Numbered from the stretch's first letter, positions 45,974-55,438 are shown. The stretch is DNA of 64,000 bases from Bdellovibrio bacteriovorus (GCF_001592755.1 NZ_LUKF01000016.1:434001-498000); one strand, 5' to 3'. Notes: generated from the letters alone by a model not told the origin. Program-made: numbers and translations.

Positions 45974-47040
45974 TGCAAGATTTCCTTTGCGATCGTGGTC
46001 GCCGCTTGAGGGATGTAGAAGTTCTTTATATTCTGAACCATCTGTTCACGCAAAGCTTTATCGTTTCTTAAAGATTGAACTTCTGAAATCAATCTTTCCG
46101 GAGTTAAATCTTTCTGTAAAATCATGCGACCGGCATTTTTTGACACAAGACTTTCAGCATTTTTTTGCTGATGATTGTCGGCGGCTGGCAAAGGAATAAT
46201 GATAGGAATAATCCCGAAAGCCGCAGCCTCTGCGATGGAGCTGGCGCCACCGCGACTGACGATGATGTCGGCCCAACGATAGTATTTTGGCATGTCGTAG
46301 ATGAACTCTTGTGGCTCAACACTGCAAGGAGCTCCACGATATTTTTCCGAAATGGTTTTGAAATCCAAAGAACCGAGTTGATGAACGACAGATAAATTGC
46401 GAACCCATTCTCCGCCGGACATGATGGCATCACTGAGGCAGTTATTGATGGCGCGGGCCCCTTGACTGCCACCGAAAGAAAGCAGATGAAAGTTTTCATC
46501 TTCCCTTTTTTCTGTCTGCGCATTTTCAATCTCTTCACGCACCGGCATACCGGCTTGAATCACGTTGTCACTTTTTAAATGCTTCTTTGCTTCGGAAAAG
46601 ACGACAAAACATTTATCCACGAATCTTGCCAGCAGACGATTCGCCATTCCTGGCATTGCATTCGGCTCCCAGATCGCGGTGTTAAATCCAATAATACTAG
46701 CGGCAAGCACAAAAGGACCTGAGGCATAACCGCCTACACCGATCACGTACAGAGGTTTTAATTGTCCTAATAAGCGAATCGACTGCCAAACACCCAAGGG
46801 AATTTTGAAAAGAGTTTTCAGCTTTTGAACGGGGCTTTTCACATTGAGCTTGCCCGACTCAATCAAGTGAAGTGGGAAACCTTCGCGAGGAACAATCTTC
46901 GTCTCTAAACCCATCGCCGTGCCGACAAAATGAACTTCCACACTAGGATCCATTTTTTGAATGGCGCGTGCGATTGCTATACCAGGATAAATGTGACCAC
47001 CGGTCCCACCACCCGCGATCACAATCGTCTTTTTACTCAT
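45970..47040 (-). CDS. murG: Lipid II synthase (undecaprenyl-PP-MurNAc-peptide GlcNAc transferase)
   Basis: A 356-residue GT28 glycosyltransferase that converts lipid I to lipid II at the inner face of the membrane. The N-terminal loop GGGTGGHIYPG, the middle FGGSQGARAIN and the UDP-GlcNAc site RGGASSIAEAAAFG are all present. It overlaps ftsW by one base (TAATG) and murC by four. Confidence 0.98.
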   Translation of the reverse strand: MSKKTIVIAGGGTGGHIYPGIAIARAIQKMDPSVEVHFVGTAMGLETKIVPREGFPLHLIESGKLNVKSPVQKLKTLFKIPLGVWQSIRLLGQLKPLYVIGVGGYASGPFVLAASIIGFNTAIWEPNAMPGMANRLLARFVDKCFVVFSEAKKHLKSDNVIQAGMPVREEIENAQTEKREDENFHLLSFGGSQGARAINNCLSDAIMSGGEWVRNLSVVHQLGSLDFKTISEKYRGAPCSVEPQEFIYDMPKYYRWADIIVSRGGASSIAEAAAFGIIPIIIPLPAADNHQQKNAESLVSKNAGRMILQKDLTPERLISEVQSLRNDKALREQMVQNIKNFYIPQAATTIAKEILQ

Positions 47041-48182
47041 TAGTTTTTCACCTTCGAATGCGTCCAGCGTGATCCGAATCGACGAGAAAATTTATCCTCT
47101 TCAAAAGAGTTTTCGATATTCAGGATCAAACCAAACATAAAACACAATGATACCAAAGAACTTCCGCCGTAACTCAAGAATGGTAGAGTCAAACCTTTCG
47201 TCGGAAGAAGTCCCATGACCACCCCCGCATTGATAAAGACACTCAGTCCAAAAGTCACTGACAAACCTAGGGCCAACGCTCTTTTAAAGGGTTCTTCAGC
47301 TTTCACTGCGATCTGGATGCCGCGGAAAACTACGAATCCGTACAGAGCCAAAATCGCCACAAAACCGATGAAGCCCATCTCTTCACCCAATACCGCCATC
47401 GTGAAATCCGTGTGCGCTTCAGGTAAGAAGAAGAGTTTTCCTTGTCCTTGTCCCAAACCAGCGCCCGTCAAACCACCCGAGTGAAAACTGAGCATACTCT
47501 GAATCACCTGGAAACCTTTTTGCGCCGGGTCCGACCACGGGTCTAAGAACGCCAGGACACGGGCACGACGGTAAGGAACCGACATCACCAGAAAATAAAA
47601 CGCAGGGATCAAAACCGCAAAGGACGCGATAATGTATTTCCACTGTAAACCGAACGCAAAAAGCAAAGTCACACCCACCATCATGATGATGGCGAAAGTT
47701 CCGAAGTCAGGTTGCTTCAATAAAAGTCCCAACGGGAAGATCATAAATAGAACGATCCAATGCCACTTCACACGGGCTAAGAAGTTTTCCTGGCGGACCA
47801 CAAGACTTGCGAACAAAAGACTGAATGAAATTTTCAGCAATTCCCCCGGTTCAAAACGAATCCCTAAAGGAAGTTGAATCCAGCGCATAGCCCCACCAAC
47901 GCGAACACCCAAGCCCGGAACATAGGTCGCTAATACACCCAACGTCGCTAAAAGCCAAAAAGCCCAGCCGTATTTTTCAATGTAGCGAAAGGGAATATGA
48001 ATGGTCGCAATCAGAACCGCAAAGGCAATTAAGGCGAAGATCAGTTGTCGCTTAAAGAAGAAAAGGCCGTCGCCGTAAGATTCGATCGCGAAAATAAAAC
48101 TGGAAGAATAAACTTGGACAAGGCCAATACCCAGAAGAGTGATGATGGCTAAAAACAAGCTGCTAGACAAATATCTCAACAT
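47040..48182 (-). CDS. ftsW: Peptidoglycan polymerase FtsW (SEDS family)
   Basis: A 380-residue protein with about ten membrane helices, the SEDS glycosyltransferase of the divisome working with FtsI. Family markers include GLGLGQGQGKLFFLPEAHTDF-like text and PTKGLTLPFLSYGGSS near the C-terminus. It is coupled to murG by overlap. A lipoprotein gene precedes it by 85 nt. Confidence 0.97.
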   Translation of the reverse strand: MLRYLSSSLFLAIITLLGIGLVQVYSSSFIFAIESYGDGLFFFKRQLIFALIAFAVLIATIHIPFRYIEKYGWAFWLLATLGVLATYVPGLGVRVGGAMRWIQLPLGIRFEPGELLKISFSLLFASLVVRQENFLARVKWHWIVLFMIFPLGLLLKQPDFGTFAIIMMVGVTLLFAFGLQWKYIIASFAVLIPAFYFLVMSVPYRRARVLAFLDPWSDPAQKGFQVIQSMLSFHSGGLTGAGLGQGQGKLFFLPEAHTDFTMAVLGEEMGFIGFVAILALYGFVVFRGIQIAVKAEEPFKRALALGLSVTFGLSVFINAGVVMGLLPTKGLTLPFLSYGGSSLVSLCFMFGLILNIENSFEEDKFSRRFGSRWTHSKVKN

Positions 48183-48267
48183 AGATGGGACTCCCGACCT
48201 TTAGTTAATCAGAAGTCCAATTTATCGTCTATGACTCTCAATTTGAGTTTTTAAAAGCTGGACCCGC

Positions 48268-48636
48268 TTATTCGGAGATCACTTCGGCGTTGGGATCTTC
48301 CGTTTCCGCTTTAGGAGCCGGAGCTGAAATCGCCTTCTTAGCCGTCACTGCACCCTTCTTTGTCGAAGCACAGCAGTAGATCACACCATTTTGGTCTGAA
48401 GAGTTTTTGTAGTTAGTGATCGAGAAGTTGCGATTCGCGTCACAGCGACGCGCCATTTGCATACTGAGTTCTACATCCAAGTCAGGATTCAAATCACCGC
48501 TGACGAATTCACAGTACATTCCGGTGCTAGCTGCTAATTTTTCACGTTGTTCCTGGCGAGCTTTAAAAGTTCCGGAAGCGCAACCGGAAAGAAGAAGAGC
48601 GGAAGATGTGAAGAGGATGAAAAGACGTTGGGACAC
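48268..48636 (-). CDS. Small lipoprotein in the dcw cluster
   Basis: A 122-residue protein with lipobox LSGC (Cys19). The mature part has five cysteines (including MYCEF, RRCDAN and VIYCCAS) and an acidic tail (ETEDPNAEVISE). GTG 48636 follows the SD AGGAGG by 5 nt. It lies between murD and ftsW. No known dcw lipoprotein is recognised. A role in division or wall synthesis is possible only from position. Confidence 0.8.
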   Translation of the reverse strand: MSQRLFILFTSSALLLSGCASGTFKARQEQREKLAASTGMYCEFVSGDLNPDLDVELSMQMARRCDANRNFSITNYKNSSDQNGVIYCCASTKKGAVTAKKAISAPAPKAETEDPNAEVISE

Positions 48637-48657
48637 TTAAGCCTCCTGGCTAAAAGA

Positions 48658-48748
48658 AGACCGTCCTTCTTGGACGGTCTGATGCTTGGTGAGCTGCTTC
48701 AGCTACGGGCGCGCGTGCGCGCGCCCTGCGCTCTGCCGGCTCCGCCGG
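48658..48748 (-). terminator. Terminator plus string of GC-rich hairpins after murD
   Basis: Four hairpins stand one after another: 48736-48748 (CCGGC stem, 3-nt loop), 48707-48726 (GGGCGCGC stem, 4-nt loop), 48692-48704 (AGCTG stem, 3-nt loop) and 48658-48680 (AGACCGTCC stem). The last one is followed by TCTTTT on the minus strand and looks like the real terminator of murD. Confidence 0.8.
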
Positions 48749-50137
48749 TCAATGAAACTTTCTCACGATTTCTTTGAAATAATCGCCGCGCTCTTCGAAA
48801 CTGTCAAACATGTCGAAGCTTGAGCAGCCTGGAGATAGAAGAACGGTGTCGCCGATTCTGGACTTTTGGTAAGCGATAAGAACCGCCTCCTCAAATGTAC
48901 CGATCAAGAAAGTCTCAGAGAAGTCACCGAGGTCACGGTTGATTCTTTCTTTGGCTTCCCCGACTAAAATCAAGGTCTTCACCTTTCTTTTCACGGCAGT
49001 ACGCAAAGGTTCGTAATTCAAATTCGTATCTTTACCACCCGCGATCAAAATCACGTTTTCATCGAAAGTGTCCAAAGCGCGAAGAACCGCGTGCACGTTT
49101 GTTGCTTTAGAGTCGTTGTAGAAAAGAACTCCGCCCACTTTACGAACATACTCGATACGGTGTGGAAGACCTGAGAAACTGTCGATCACTTTTTGAACAG
49201 CTTCGCGAGTTGCCCCGTGTTCACGAGATGCCAGGATCGCGGCCATCACGTTTTCAACAGAGTGCTTACCGCGCATTTTCATGTTCTTGATCGTGAAAGT
49301 TTCGATCTCGGGACCTGTGCGAACACGGATCTCATCACCGATATTCACCGCACCACCGATGTTCATGATTTGTGGCTCTAAAGCCGGTTTGCGAGAGAAG
49401 TAGAAAATTCTTCCGCGTTGAACCGCTGGATCACGCGCCAACTCAACAACCGCGTTGTCGTCAGCATTCAAGATGCTTGTTGTCGCTTGATTTGTGTTTT
49501 TGAAAATACGTCTTTTGGCGTTTACGTACTCTTCCATAGAGCGATAACGATCCAAATGATTTTCGGCCAAGTTCGTGAACACGATGTTCATCGGGTTGAA
49601 CGTGTCACAGTGTTCAAGCATGAAGCTAGAAACTTCCGCGATCACCACTTGCGCTTTTTCTTCAGAGCGCAAGTAATCAACCAAAGGTTTTTCATTCGCG
49701 CCACCCACCCAAGTTTTGATGCCGGATTCTTTAAGAATCGCTTCGGTGATTTTCGCAACAGTCGTTTTACCGTTTGTTCCCGTCAAACCAATGATAGGTT
49801 CTTTGATAAAGCCTGCAGAGAATTCAAACTCGCCCGTGATGCGGATACCTTGAGATCTTGCGTAATCGAAGATTTTCAAATTGCTAGGTACGCCCGGTGA
49901 CAAGATCACAAGATCTTGCGCAATGAAAGTTTTTGGACTGTGACCGCCCAATTCAAACTTGATTGGCAAATCACCCAATTGTTCTAACTGAGTCGAAAGT
50001 TCAGGTTTGGATTTATGATCCGTCACTGTCACTTGCGCGCCATGCTTAGTCAGGAAGTGCGCCAAAGAGGCCCCCGTCTTACCAAGACCGACGACAAGAA
50101 TTCTTTTATCTTTTAATTCGCTAAACTCTTTATACAT
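48749..50137 (-). CDS. murD: UDP-N-acetylmuramoyl-L-alanine:D-glutamate ligase
   Basis: A 462-residue Mur ligase adding D-Glu. VGLGKTGASLAHFL at the N-terminus, ATP loop GLTGTNGKTT, and YNDSKATNVHAVLRAL in the C-terminal domain (DSKATN is MurD-typical). It follows mraY by 4 nt, the classical mraY-murD order. Confidence 0.98.
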   Translation of the reverse strand: MYKEFSELKDKRILVVGLGKTGASLAHFLTKHGAQVTVTDHKSKPELSTQLEQLGDLPIKFELGGHSPKTFIAQDLVILSPGVPSNLKIFDYARSQGIRITGEFEFSAGFIKEPIIGLTGTNGKTTVAKITEAILKESGIKTWVGGANEKPLVDYLRSEEKAQVVIAEVSSFMLEHCDTFNPMNIVFTNLAENHLDRYRSMEEYVNAKRRIFKNTNQATTSILNADDNAVVELARDPAVQRGRIFYFSRKPALEPQIMNIGGAVNIGDEIRVRTGPEIETFTIKNMKMRGKHSVENVMAAILASREHGATREAVQKVIDSFSGLPHRIEYVRKVGGVLFYNDSKATNVHAVLRALDTFDENVILIAGGKDTNLNYEPLRTAVKRKVKTLILVGEAKERINRDLGDFSETFLIGTFEEAVLIAYQKSRIGDTVLLSPGCSSFDMFDSFEERGDYFKEIVRKFH

Positions 50138-50141
50138 TTTC

Positions 50142-51218
50142 TTACCTCAACTTCAGAGTCGAAAGACTTAATACTGCAAGCAAAATAGAGATGATCCAGA
50201 AACGCACGATGATCTTTGTTTCTGTTAAACCACCCAATTCAAAGTGATGGTGAATCGGCGCCATTTTAAACACACGCTTCCCGGTCATCTTAAATGAAAT
50301 CACCTGAGTGATGACCGACAACGCTTCCACCACGAACACACCACCAAGAACAACCATTAAAAGTTCGTTCTGAGTGATCACGGCCATGGTGCCCAAGAAA
50401 CCGCCCAATGAAAGCGATCCCACGTCCCCCATGAATACTTGTGCGGGGTACGCGTTAAACCACAAAAATCCCATTCCTGCAGCAACAATCGTCGCTGCAA
50501 CCGGAGTTAATTCACCCGCCCCGATCACATGCGGGATTTGCAGGTAATTCGCGATGGAAAAGTGACCTGTGACGTAGGCAAATAAACCTAAAGTCGCCGC
50601 TGAGATCATCACCGGAACAATCGCCAAACCATCTAAACCGTCAGTTAAATTCACCGCATTGGCTGTACCCACAATCACTAAAGATGCAAACACGATGTAG
50701 AGGTAGCCAAGCTCCAAAGAAACGGATTTTATAAAAGGAATTGTCACCGCTGTGCTGAGTCCGTGATAGTGAACTAAGTAAGCAATCACTCCACCGCTGA
50801 TTAAAAACTCTCCGGCCAAACGGATTTTACCAGAAAGACCTTTGGAGTTTTTCTTACTCACTTTGAGCCAGTCATCCATGTAACCGATCAAACCAAAGCC
50901 CCAAGTGATAAGCAGCACCGCCCACACCAAAGCATTCGTCATGTCGACCCAAAGAAGACACGGAATCAAAGTGGAAAGAAGAATCAATCCTCCACCCATT
51001 GTCGGTGTTCCCGCTTTTTTCTTATGTGTTTGAGGACCGTCATCGCGGATCGCTTGCCCAAAGTGCTTCATCTGCAAACGACGAATGAAGTAAGGTCCCC
51101 ACATCCAACACAGCAAAAAGGCCGTGAAGAACGAGATAAACGTACGGACAGTTAAGTACCTGAAAACATTCAGAGGCGAAAACTGATCCGCCATCGAATA
51201 AAGCCATTGATAAAGCAT
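50142..51218 (-). CDS. mraY: Phospho-MurNAc-pentapeptide transferase
   Basis: A 358-residue polytopic enzyme that moves phospho-MurNAc-pentapeptide to undecaprenyl phosphate (lipid I). Key parts are DDWLKV (aspartates), [10 protein letters not shown] and the histidine motif [10 protein letters not shown]. The first ATG at 51218 is used; a weak SD (GAGG) lies about 12 nt upstream. Confidence 0.98.
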   Translation of the reverse strand: MLYQWLYSMADQFSPLNVFRYLTVRTFISFFTAFLLCWMWGPYFIRRLQMKHFGQAIRDDGPQTHKKKAGTPTMGGGLILLSTLIPCLLWVDMTNALVWAVLLITWGFGLIGYMDDWLKVSKKNSKGLSGKIRLAGEFLISGGVIAYLVHYHGLSTAVTIPFIKSVSLELGYLYIVFASLVIVGTANAVNLTDGLDGLAIVPVMISAATLGLFAYVTGHFSIANYLQIPHVIGAGELTPVAATIVAAGMGFLWFNAYPAQVFMGDVGSLSLGGFLGTMAVITQNELLMVVLGGVFVVEALSVITQVISFKMTGKRVFKMAPIHHHFELGGLTETKIIVRFWIISILLAVLSLSTLKLR

Positions 51219-51357
51219 GCTGGAGATATCCTCTGTTGTGACTTGTAAATTTAAATTTCCTAGGAACTTAAAGGGTTTAGCATGAACGGATTCGCAAAAG
51301 CAAGAAAAACTTTATAACTAATTGATATTACTAATGTTTTATAAACCTTATGAGATA

Positions 51358-51374
51358 TGACAGTCGTCATGTCA
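51358..51374. promoter_or_regulatory. Dyad in the mraY/CBS intergenic region
   Basis: TGACA-N7-TGTCA, overlapping ATGAC-N4-GTCAT, lies 50 nt upstream of the CBS gene and about 140 nt before mraY on the other strand. It could be a regulator site. No regulator is recognised for it. Confidence 0.3.
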
Positions 51375-51422
51375 CAGACCTTTAGAAATGATAAAATTGA
51401 AACGTGATGAAGGAGGTCCGTT

Positions 51423-51887
51423 GTGAAACTCGTATTAAAAAATCACATAAGTCGTAAGCTTATCACTGTGCCGACAACAGCCACAGCTGCAGAGGCACAA
51501 CGCCTGATGGCCAACTACTGGATTCGTCACCTGCCCGTGATGGACGAAGAAGACGATTACATCATCGGGATGCTTTCCGACCGCGATTTAATGCGCGCTT
51601 CTTCGCTAGAGGTGACGGTCGACAAAATCATGACCTCACCCATTAAAACTTTCGATATCGACACCCCGATCGATGATGTCGTGGAAGCGATGATTGAAGA
51701 AAAAGTCTCTGCCTTTCTTATTACTAAAGAGGAAGAAGTGGTGGGTATCGTGACGACAGAAGACATGCTTTTGGTTCTTCATCAGGTTTTGAAAAAAGAA
51801 GATACGACCACATGGAATTTGAGCGAGATCTTAGTAAATCCGGCCCTGCAACGAGCCGCCTACTTGGTAGGCCAAGCGGGTATCTAA
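51423..51887 (+). CDS. Two-CBS-domain protein
   Basis: A 154-residue protein with two CBS domains (residues of about 1-58 and 72-130): ITVPTTATAAEAQRLM, HLPVMDEEDDYIIGMLSDRDLM, then TFDIDTPIDDVVEAM and VVGIVTTEDML. CBS pairs bind adenosine nucleotides and regulate partners. A strong SD AAGGAGG precedes GTG 51423. No effector domain is fused. The partner is unknown; a small hydrophilic protein gene follows. Confidence 0.9.
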   Translation: MKLVLKNHISRKLITVPTTATAAEAQRLMANYWIRHLPVMDEEDDYIIGMLSDRDLMRASSLEVTVDKIMTSPIKTFDIDTPIDDVVEAMIEEKVSAFLITKEEEVVGIVTTEDMLLVLHQVLKKEDTTTWNLSEILVNPALQRAAYLVGQAGI

Positions 51888-51906
51888 CTTTGAAAAGGGG
51901 GATTGT

Positions 51907-52137
51907 ATGAATAAAGAAAAAACTACGAAACCCAGATTCGCCAGTCATAAAATGAATTATGGAAAAATGAATGAGCGTGATGCCCGCGCTTCCGGTTATA
52001 CCGATAAGCAAGGCCGAGCCGTAGACATGGCGAAACCAGATGTCGAAGGCTCTCCAACGGGTGCCTATACTGACATCGGTGCGGGACGCTCCTCTGTGGT
52101 TCATCCCTCACCTAAAAAATCCGAAGATCGTCATTAG
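51907..52137 (+). CDS. Small hydrophilic protein, unknown function
   Basis: A 76-residue, highly polar protein rich in Lys, Gly, Asp and Ser, with no signal peptide. It has an AGGGGGA SD before ATG 51907 and lies 19 nt after the CBS gene, so the two are probably cotranscribed. Its stop overlaps the stop of the converging GNAT gene. Composition suggests an unfolded stress-type protein, but no family is recognised. Confidence 0.65.
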   Translation: MNKEKTTKPRFASHKMNYGKMNERDARASGYTDKQGRAVDMAKPDVEGSPTGAYTDIGAGRSSVVHPSPKKSEDRH

Positions 52138-52406
52138 TGCTTTAAGATGGATTTTTCTTCGGGATGTTTTTCGAACCATTTTTTGACATAGGGGCATGTT
52201 GCGATCACTTGGGCGTTTTCTTGCTTCGCTGTTTTTAGGGCTTCGCGCACCAATTGATCCGCAACATTTTTCCCGCGAGCTTCCGGAGGAACTTCGGTGG
52301 CATATAGATCATAAACATCTCCTTTACGACGATAAAGAAGATGCGCTTCCCCACCCTCTACCATAGTAAGAAATTTGTGACCCTGAACATCGTGCTTAAA
52401 TTCCAT
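52134..52406 (-). CDS. Small GNAT-like acetyltransferase (YjdJ type)
   Basis: A 90-residue protein of the short GNAT family (Acetyltransf_CG): LYATEVPPEARGKNVADQLVREAL has the acetyl-CoA loop (RGKNVA), and VIATCPYVKKWFEKHPE is the family's C-terminal signature. ATG 52406 is chosen since ATGAGGT immediately upstream supplies an SD; an in-frame ATG at 52418 overlaps that SD. The acceptor is unknown. Confidence 0.88.
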   Translation of the reverse strand: MEFKHDVQGHKFLTMVEGGEAHLLYRRKGDVYDLYATEVPPEARGKNVADQLVREALKTAKQENAQVIATCPYVKKWFEKHPEEKSILKH

Positions 52407-52527
52407 GTTCAACCTCATTGTTAAAAGTTGTGACTTTTATTTTTATCTCTAAAAAACAAATCAGCAACACCAGACTTCGTGTAAAATGGCGTTACGTGTT
52501 CTTGCAAATTCACAGAAGGAGATTTCG

Positions 52528-53313
52528 ATGCAAATGGATTCCATAGATCTGCAATCACTTCGATTGGCTAAGGAACTCTTAGAAAAGCCGGGACTCACCG
52601 CGCGTATCGCCGCGAAGATCGGGGCCCCTGTGGAAAAAGGCCTTTCCCTGTTACCAGATAAAGTTCAGAAGACCGTGCATAAAGCGGCAGAAAAATCCAT
52701 TCACGTCGCCTACGATCTTGCGATGCGCACCGTGCCCCCTTCGAACGACAAAACTTCACACAACCTAGGACATAAGCTGGCCGTCGCCGGGACAGGAGGC
52801 GCGGGAGGCTTTTTTGGCCCGGCCTCCCTTCTTATCGAACTGCCTATTTCGACAACCTTGATGATGAGATCCATCATCGACATCGCCCAAAGCGAAGGCG
52901 AAGACATTTCAGACGTGGATACGAAACTGGCTTGCCTTGAAGTTTTTGCGTTTGGTGGACTGAGCACTGCCGACGATGCAGCGGGTTCGGGTTACATCAT
53001 GACCCGTGCGGCTTTATCCAAAGCCTTCACCGATGCGGCAAAAGCTTTTCTTGGAAAAAGCCTGGCAGAAGAAAGTGCGCCGATCATGGTAAGACTTCTT
53101 TCCAGTGTGGCATCACGCTTTCAATTAGTCGTCGCAGAGAAAGCGGCCGCACAACTCATGCCTTTAGTGGGAGCCTTAGGTGGAGCCGCCGTCAATGTGA
53201 TCTTTATGGATCATTTCCAAGACATGGCTCGAGGTCACTTCGTCGTTCGCCGTCTAGAAAGAAAATACGGTATCAACGAAGTGCAGACGATGTATCGCGA
53301 ATTAACTATTTAG
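52528..53313 (+). CDS. EcsC family protein
   Basis: A 261-residue protein resembling EcsC (AGTGGAGGFFGPASLLIELPISTTLMMRSI in the middle, then DTKLACLEVFAFGG). Hydrophobic Gly/Ala-rich stretches suggest membrane association. ATG 52528 is chosen because AGAAGGAG lies 6 nt upstream; an ATG at 52486 lacks an SD. EcsC proteins are named after a Bacillus ABC transporter operon but their function is unknown. It overlaps the sensor kinase gene by 8 nt, stop to stop. Confidence 0.85.
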   Translation: MQMDSIDLQSLRLAKELLEKPGLTARIAAKIGAPVEKGLSLLPDKVQKTVHKAAEKSIHVAYDLAMRTVPPSNDKTSHNLGHKLAVAGTGGAGGFFGPASLLIELPISTTLMMRSIIDIAQSEGEDISDVDTKLACLEVFAFGGLSTADDAAGSGYIMTRAALSKAFTDAAKAFLGKSLAEESAPIMVRLLSSVASRFQLVVAEKAAAQLMPLVGALGGAAVNVIFMDHFQDMARGHFVVRRLERKYGINEVQTMYRELTI

Positions 53314-54586
53314 GAAGACGGATCGTAAACTCGCTTCCCACATTCATTTTGCTGGTGACTGTGATCGTTCCCTCATGAGCTTCGATCACGGCACGAGCGA
53401 TGGCTAAGCCCAATCCAAATCCCGACTTCCCCGGTGACCTAGCGGTATCAGCACGATAAAAAGGCTCAAAGATATGAGTCAGATCTTTTTCGGAAATTCC
53501 AATCCCTTGATCTTTCAATTTCAAAACCCAGTGATCACAGTCTTTCTGCAAGGAAATAGTAAGTTCGTTAGGTTCAGAAGGCTTCGCGTACTTCATCGAA
53601 TTCTCAATGAGATTGCGCAAAACACGCTCCATTTGCATCGCATCCATATGTAAGGAGGCCTCTTCCGGCAGATTCAGATGCACCTTCATCGACTCTTCGT
53701 AATCAGAGGCGACATTTGAAATGAGCTCGCTTAAATTCACATTGGACTTTTTAAGCGACTTCGCCCCTTCTTTCAGACGATAAGATTCCAAAATCTGATG
53801 AATCAATTCTTCCATCTTCGAAAGATCATCTTTTATGGAGGCCTTCATTTTTTCATCTGCTAAAAGATCCACAGCCACCCCGACGCGAGTCAAAGGACTG
53901 CGCAATTCGTGACTGACGTCTCGAAGAAGCTGCTCTTTAGCGACGATCATCTTTTCAAGGCCGTCGGCCATGTTGTTGAAAGAATCCGCGATAAGACCGA
54001 ATTCGCCGCGATGATTTGTTTTAATACGGTACTTCAAATTCCCTTCCGAGATTTTGTTCACCCCTTCGACGACCACCTTGATGGGAGACATCATCCAACG
54101 AATAGTCAAAAAGCTGATCGCCATAATAAAGAAAATAAAAGAGGCCACCCAAAGAAAAGGAAACAACCACGCTCGAGGGATTTCATCATACGAAATAAAC
54201 CAGACAGTGCGCGGTGTAACGCCTTTAACTTCTGCAAAGTAGAAACCGTTGGTTTTTCCTAAGGAAAGCTTATTTGAAAAATCCTTATCCATCTTTTCGG
54301 TGGTCGCAAAACTGGGAAGTCCCTGACTGTCAGCCAGCTGTTCGAAGCCTTCACGACGGACATGCAATTGCAGGTCTTTATAGATACGACGAATGTCGTC
54401 TTCATTCTGAATTTTGGCACCTAAACTTTGAAAGTAGTTGACGGCGTTGTTTTCAATCACCGGCGACAAAGATTTCTCAGGGCTTAAGGAATGTCCTAAC
54501 AGAGCCAAGCCCCCGACAATCAGAAGTGATGTCAGAAGAAATGCCAGAAACACTTTGATAAGAAGTTTCATTCCACGGGGTTTCAC
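53306..54586 (-). CDS. Sensor histidine kinase (CpxA-like)
   Basis: A 426-residue membrane kinase: TM1 (about residues 7-30), periplasmic sensor of about 110 residues, TM2 (about 141-163), HAMP, H-box LRDVSHELRSPLTRV with His226, N-box LIENSMKYA, and GFGLGLAIARAV. GTG 54586 is chosen because GGAGG lies 7 nt upstream and it overlaps the regulator stop by four bases. Its neighbours encode an OmpR-type regulator and, divergently, a CpxP/Spy-like protein, so an envelope stress role is likely. Confidence 0.93.
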   Translation of the reverse strand: MKPRGMKLLIKVFLAFLLTSLLIVGGLALLGHSLSPEKSLSPVIENNAVNYFQSLGAKIQNEDDIRRIYKDLQLHVRREGFEQLADSQGLPSFATTEKMDKDFSNKLSLGKTNGFYFAEVKGVTPRTVWFISYDEIPRAWLFPFLWVASFIFFIMAISFLTIRWMMSPIKVVVEGVNKISEGNLKYRIKTNHRGEFGLIADSFNNMADGLEKMIVAKEQLLRDVSHELRSPLTRVGVAVDLLADEKMKASIKDDLSKMEELIHQILESYRLKEGAKSLKKSNVNLSELISNVASDYEESMKVHLNLPEEASLHMDAMQMERVLRNLIENSMKYAKPSEPNELTISLQKDCDHWVLKLKDQGIGISEKDLTHIFEPFYRADTARSPGKSGFGLGLAIARAVIEAHEGTITVTSKMNVGSEFTIRLPK

Positions 54587-55278
54587 AGTGTTTCCTCCAC
54601 AGGAGCAATAAAGCAATATCCTTCTCCCCATACAGTGCGCAGGAAGACAGGAGTTTTGGCAGGGTCTTTTAGTTTTTGTCTTAGACGGCTGATCGCCACA
54701 TCAATGCTGCGATTATAGGCTTCCCAATCTACGCCGCGAAGTTCGTCCATAATACGATCACGGGAAAGACTTTGGCCGGCGTAAGACATCAGAAGTTTCA
54801 ATAATTCATACTCGTGCGTACTTAGATTCAAATTCTGCTCTTCTAAGAAAGCCGTGCGAAGCTGGGTGTCTAAAACGAGAGCTCCGGAACGAAGTTTAGT
54901 TCCACCGACAGAAGTCTTTTTATATCGGCGAATCAGACTTTTCATACGAGCCACAAGTTCGCGGGCTTCAAAAGGTTTGGGCAGATAATCATCCACTCCC
55001 AATTCCAGACCTAAAACTTTGTCGGAAGTTTCGCCGCGAGCTGTGAGCATCAGTATCGGCAGATCGCTGAAGCCTCGAATTTTTTTGCACACTTCAAAGC
55101 CATCCATTTCGGGTAGCATCACATCTAAAATAATCGCATCAAACTTTTCACGCTTTAAAGCGGACAAAGCTTCTGAAGGAAAAGTGAATTGCACGGTCTC
55201 CAGTTCAAATTGACTGAAATACTGCTTTAACAATTCTCCTAATTTTTGATCGTCGTCGATCAGGGCAATGCGATTCAT
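54583..55278 (-). CDS. OmpR/CpxR-type response regulator
   Basis: A 231-residue regulator. The receiver domain has IDDD at the N-terminus, phosphoacceptor Asp52 (ILDVMLPEMDG), Thr in LMLTARG and Lys in LPKPFEA. The C-terminal winged helix (LSTHEYELLKLLMSYAGQSLSRDRIMDEL) is OmpR type. It is coupled to the kinase. A triple GTTAC-like site stands in the divergent promoter region (55340-55364), which may be its own target. Confidence 0.96.
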   Translation of the reverse strand: MNRIALIDDDQKLGELLKQYFSQFELETVQFTFPSEALSALKREKFDAIILDVMLPEMDGFEVCKKIRGFSDLPILMLTARGETSDKVLGLELGVDDYLPKPFEARELVARMKSLIRRYKKTSVGGTKLRSGALVLDTQLRTAFLEEQNLNLSTHEYELLKLLMSYAGQSLSRDRIMDELRGVDWEAYNRSIDVAISRLRQKLKDPAKTPVFLRTVWGEGYCFIAPVEETL

Positions 55279-55339
55279 AAAAGTATCTTAATCCATTTAC
55301 AGATTTCGCGAAAGCCCCAAACCCTTGAATAATCAAGCA

Positions 55340-55364
55340 GTTACAATTTGTTACAAATATTAAC
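55340..55364 (+). promoter_or_regulatory. Phased GTTAC repeats, putative CpxR-like operator
   Basis: GTTAC-AATTT-GTTAC-AAATA-TTAAC: three half-sites at exact 10-bp steps, the third degenerate. CpxR of E. coli binds GTAAA-N5-GTAAA, with the same spacing. It lies between the divergent regulator and CpxP-like genes, 74 nt before the latter. Confidence 0.6.
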
Positions 55365-55438
55365 AATCCGGCAACCACTTCGCCCTCAGAACCACCTAAA
55401 CTCATATTCAAGAAACCCACTCATCCGAAGGAGTTGAT

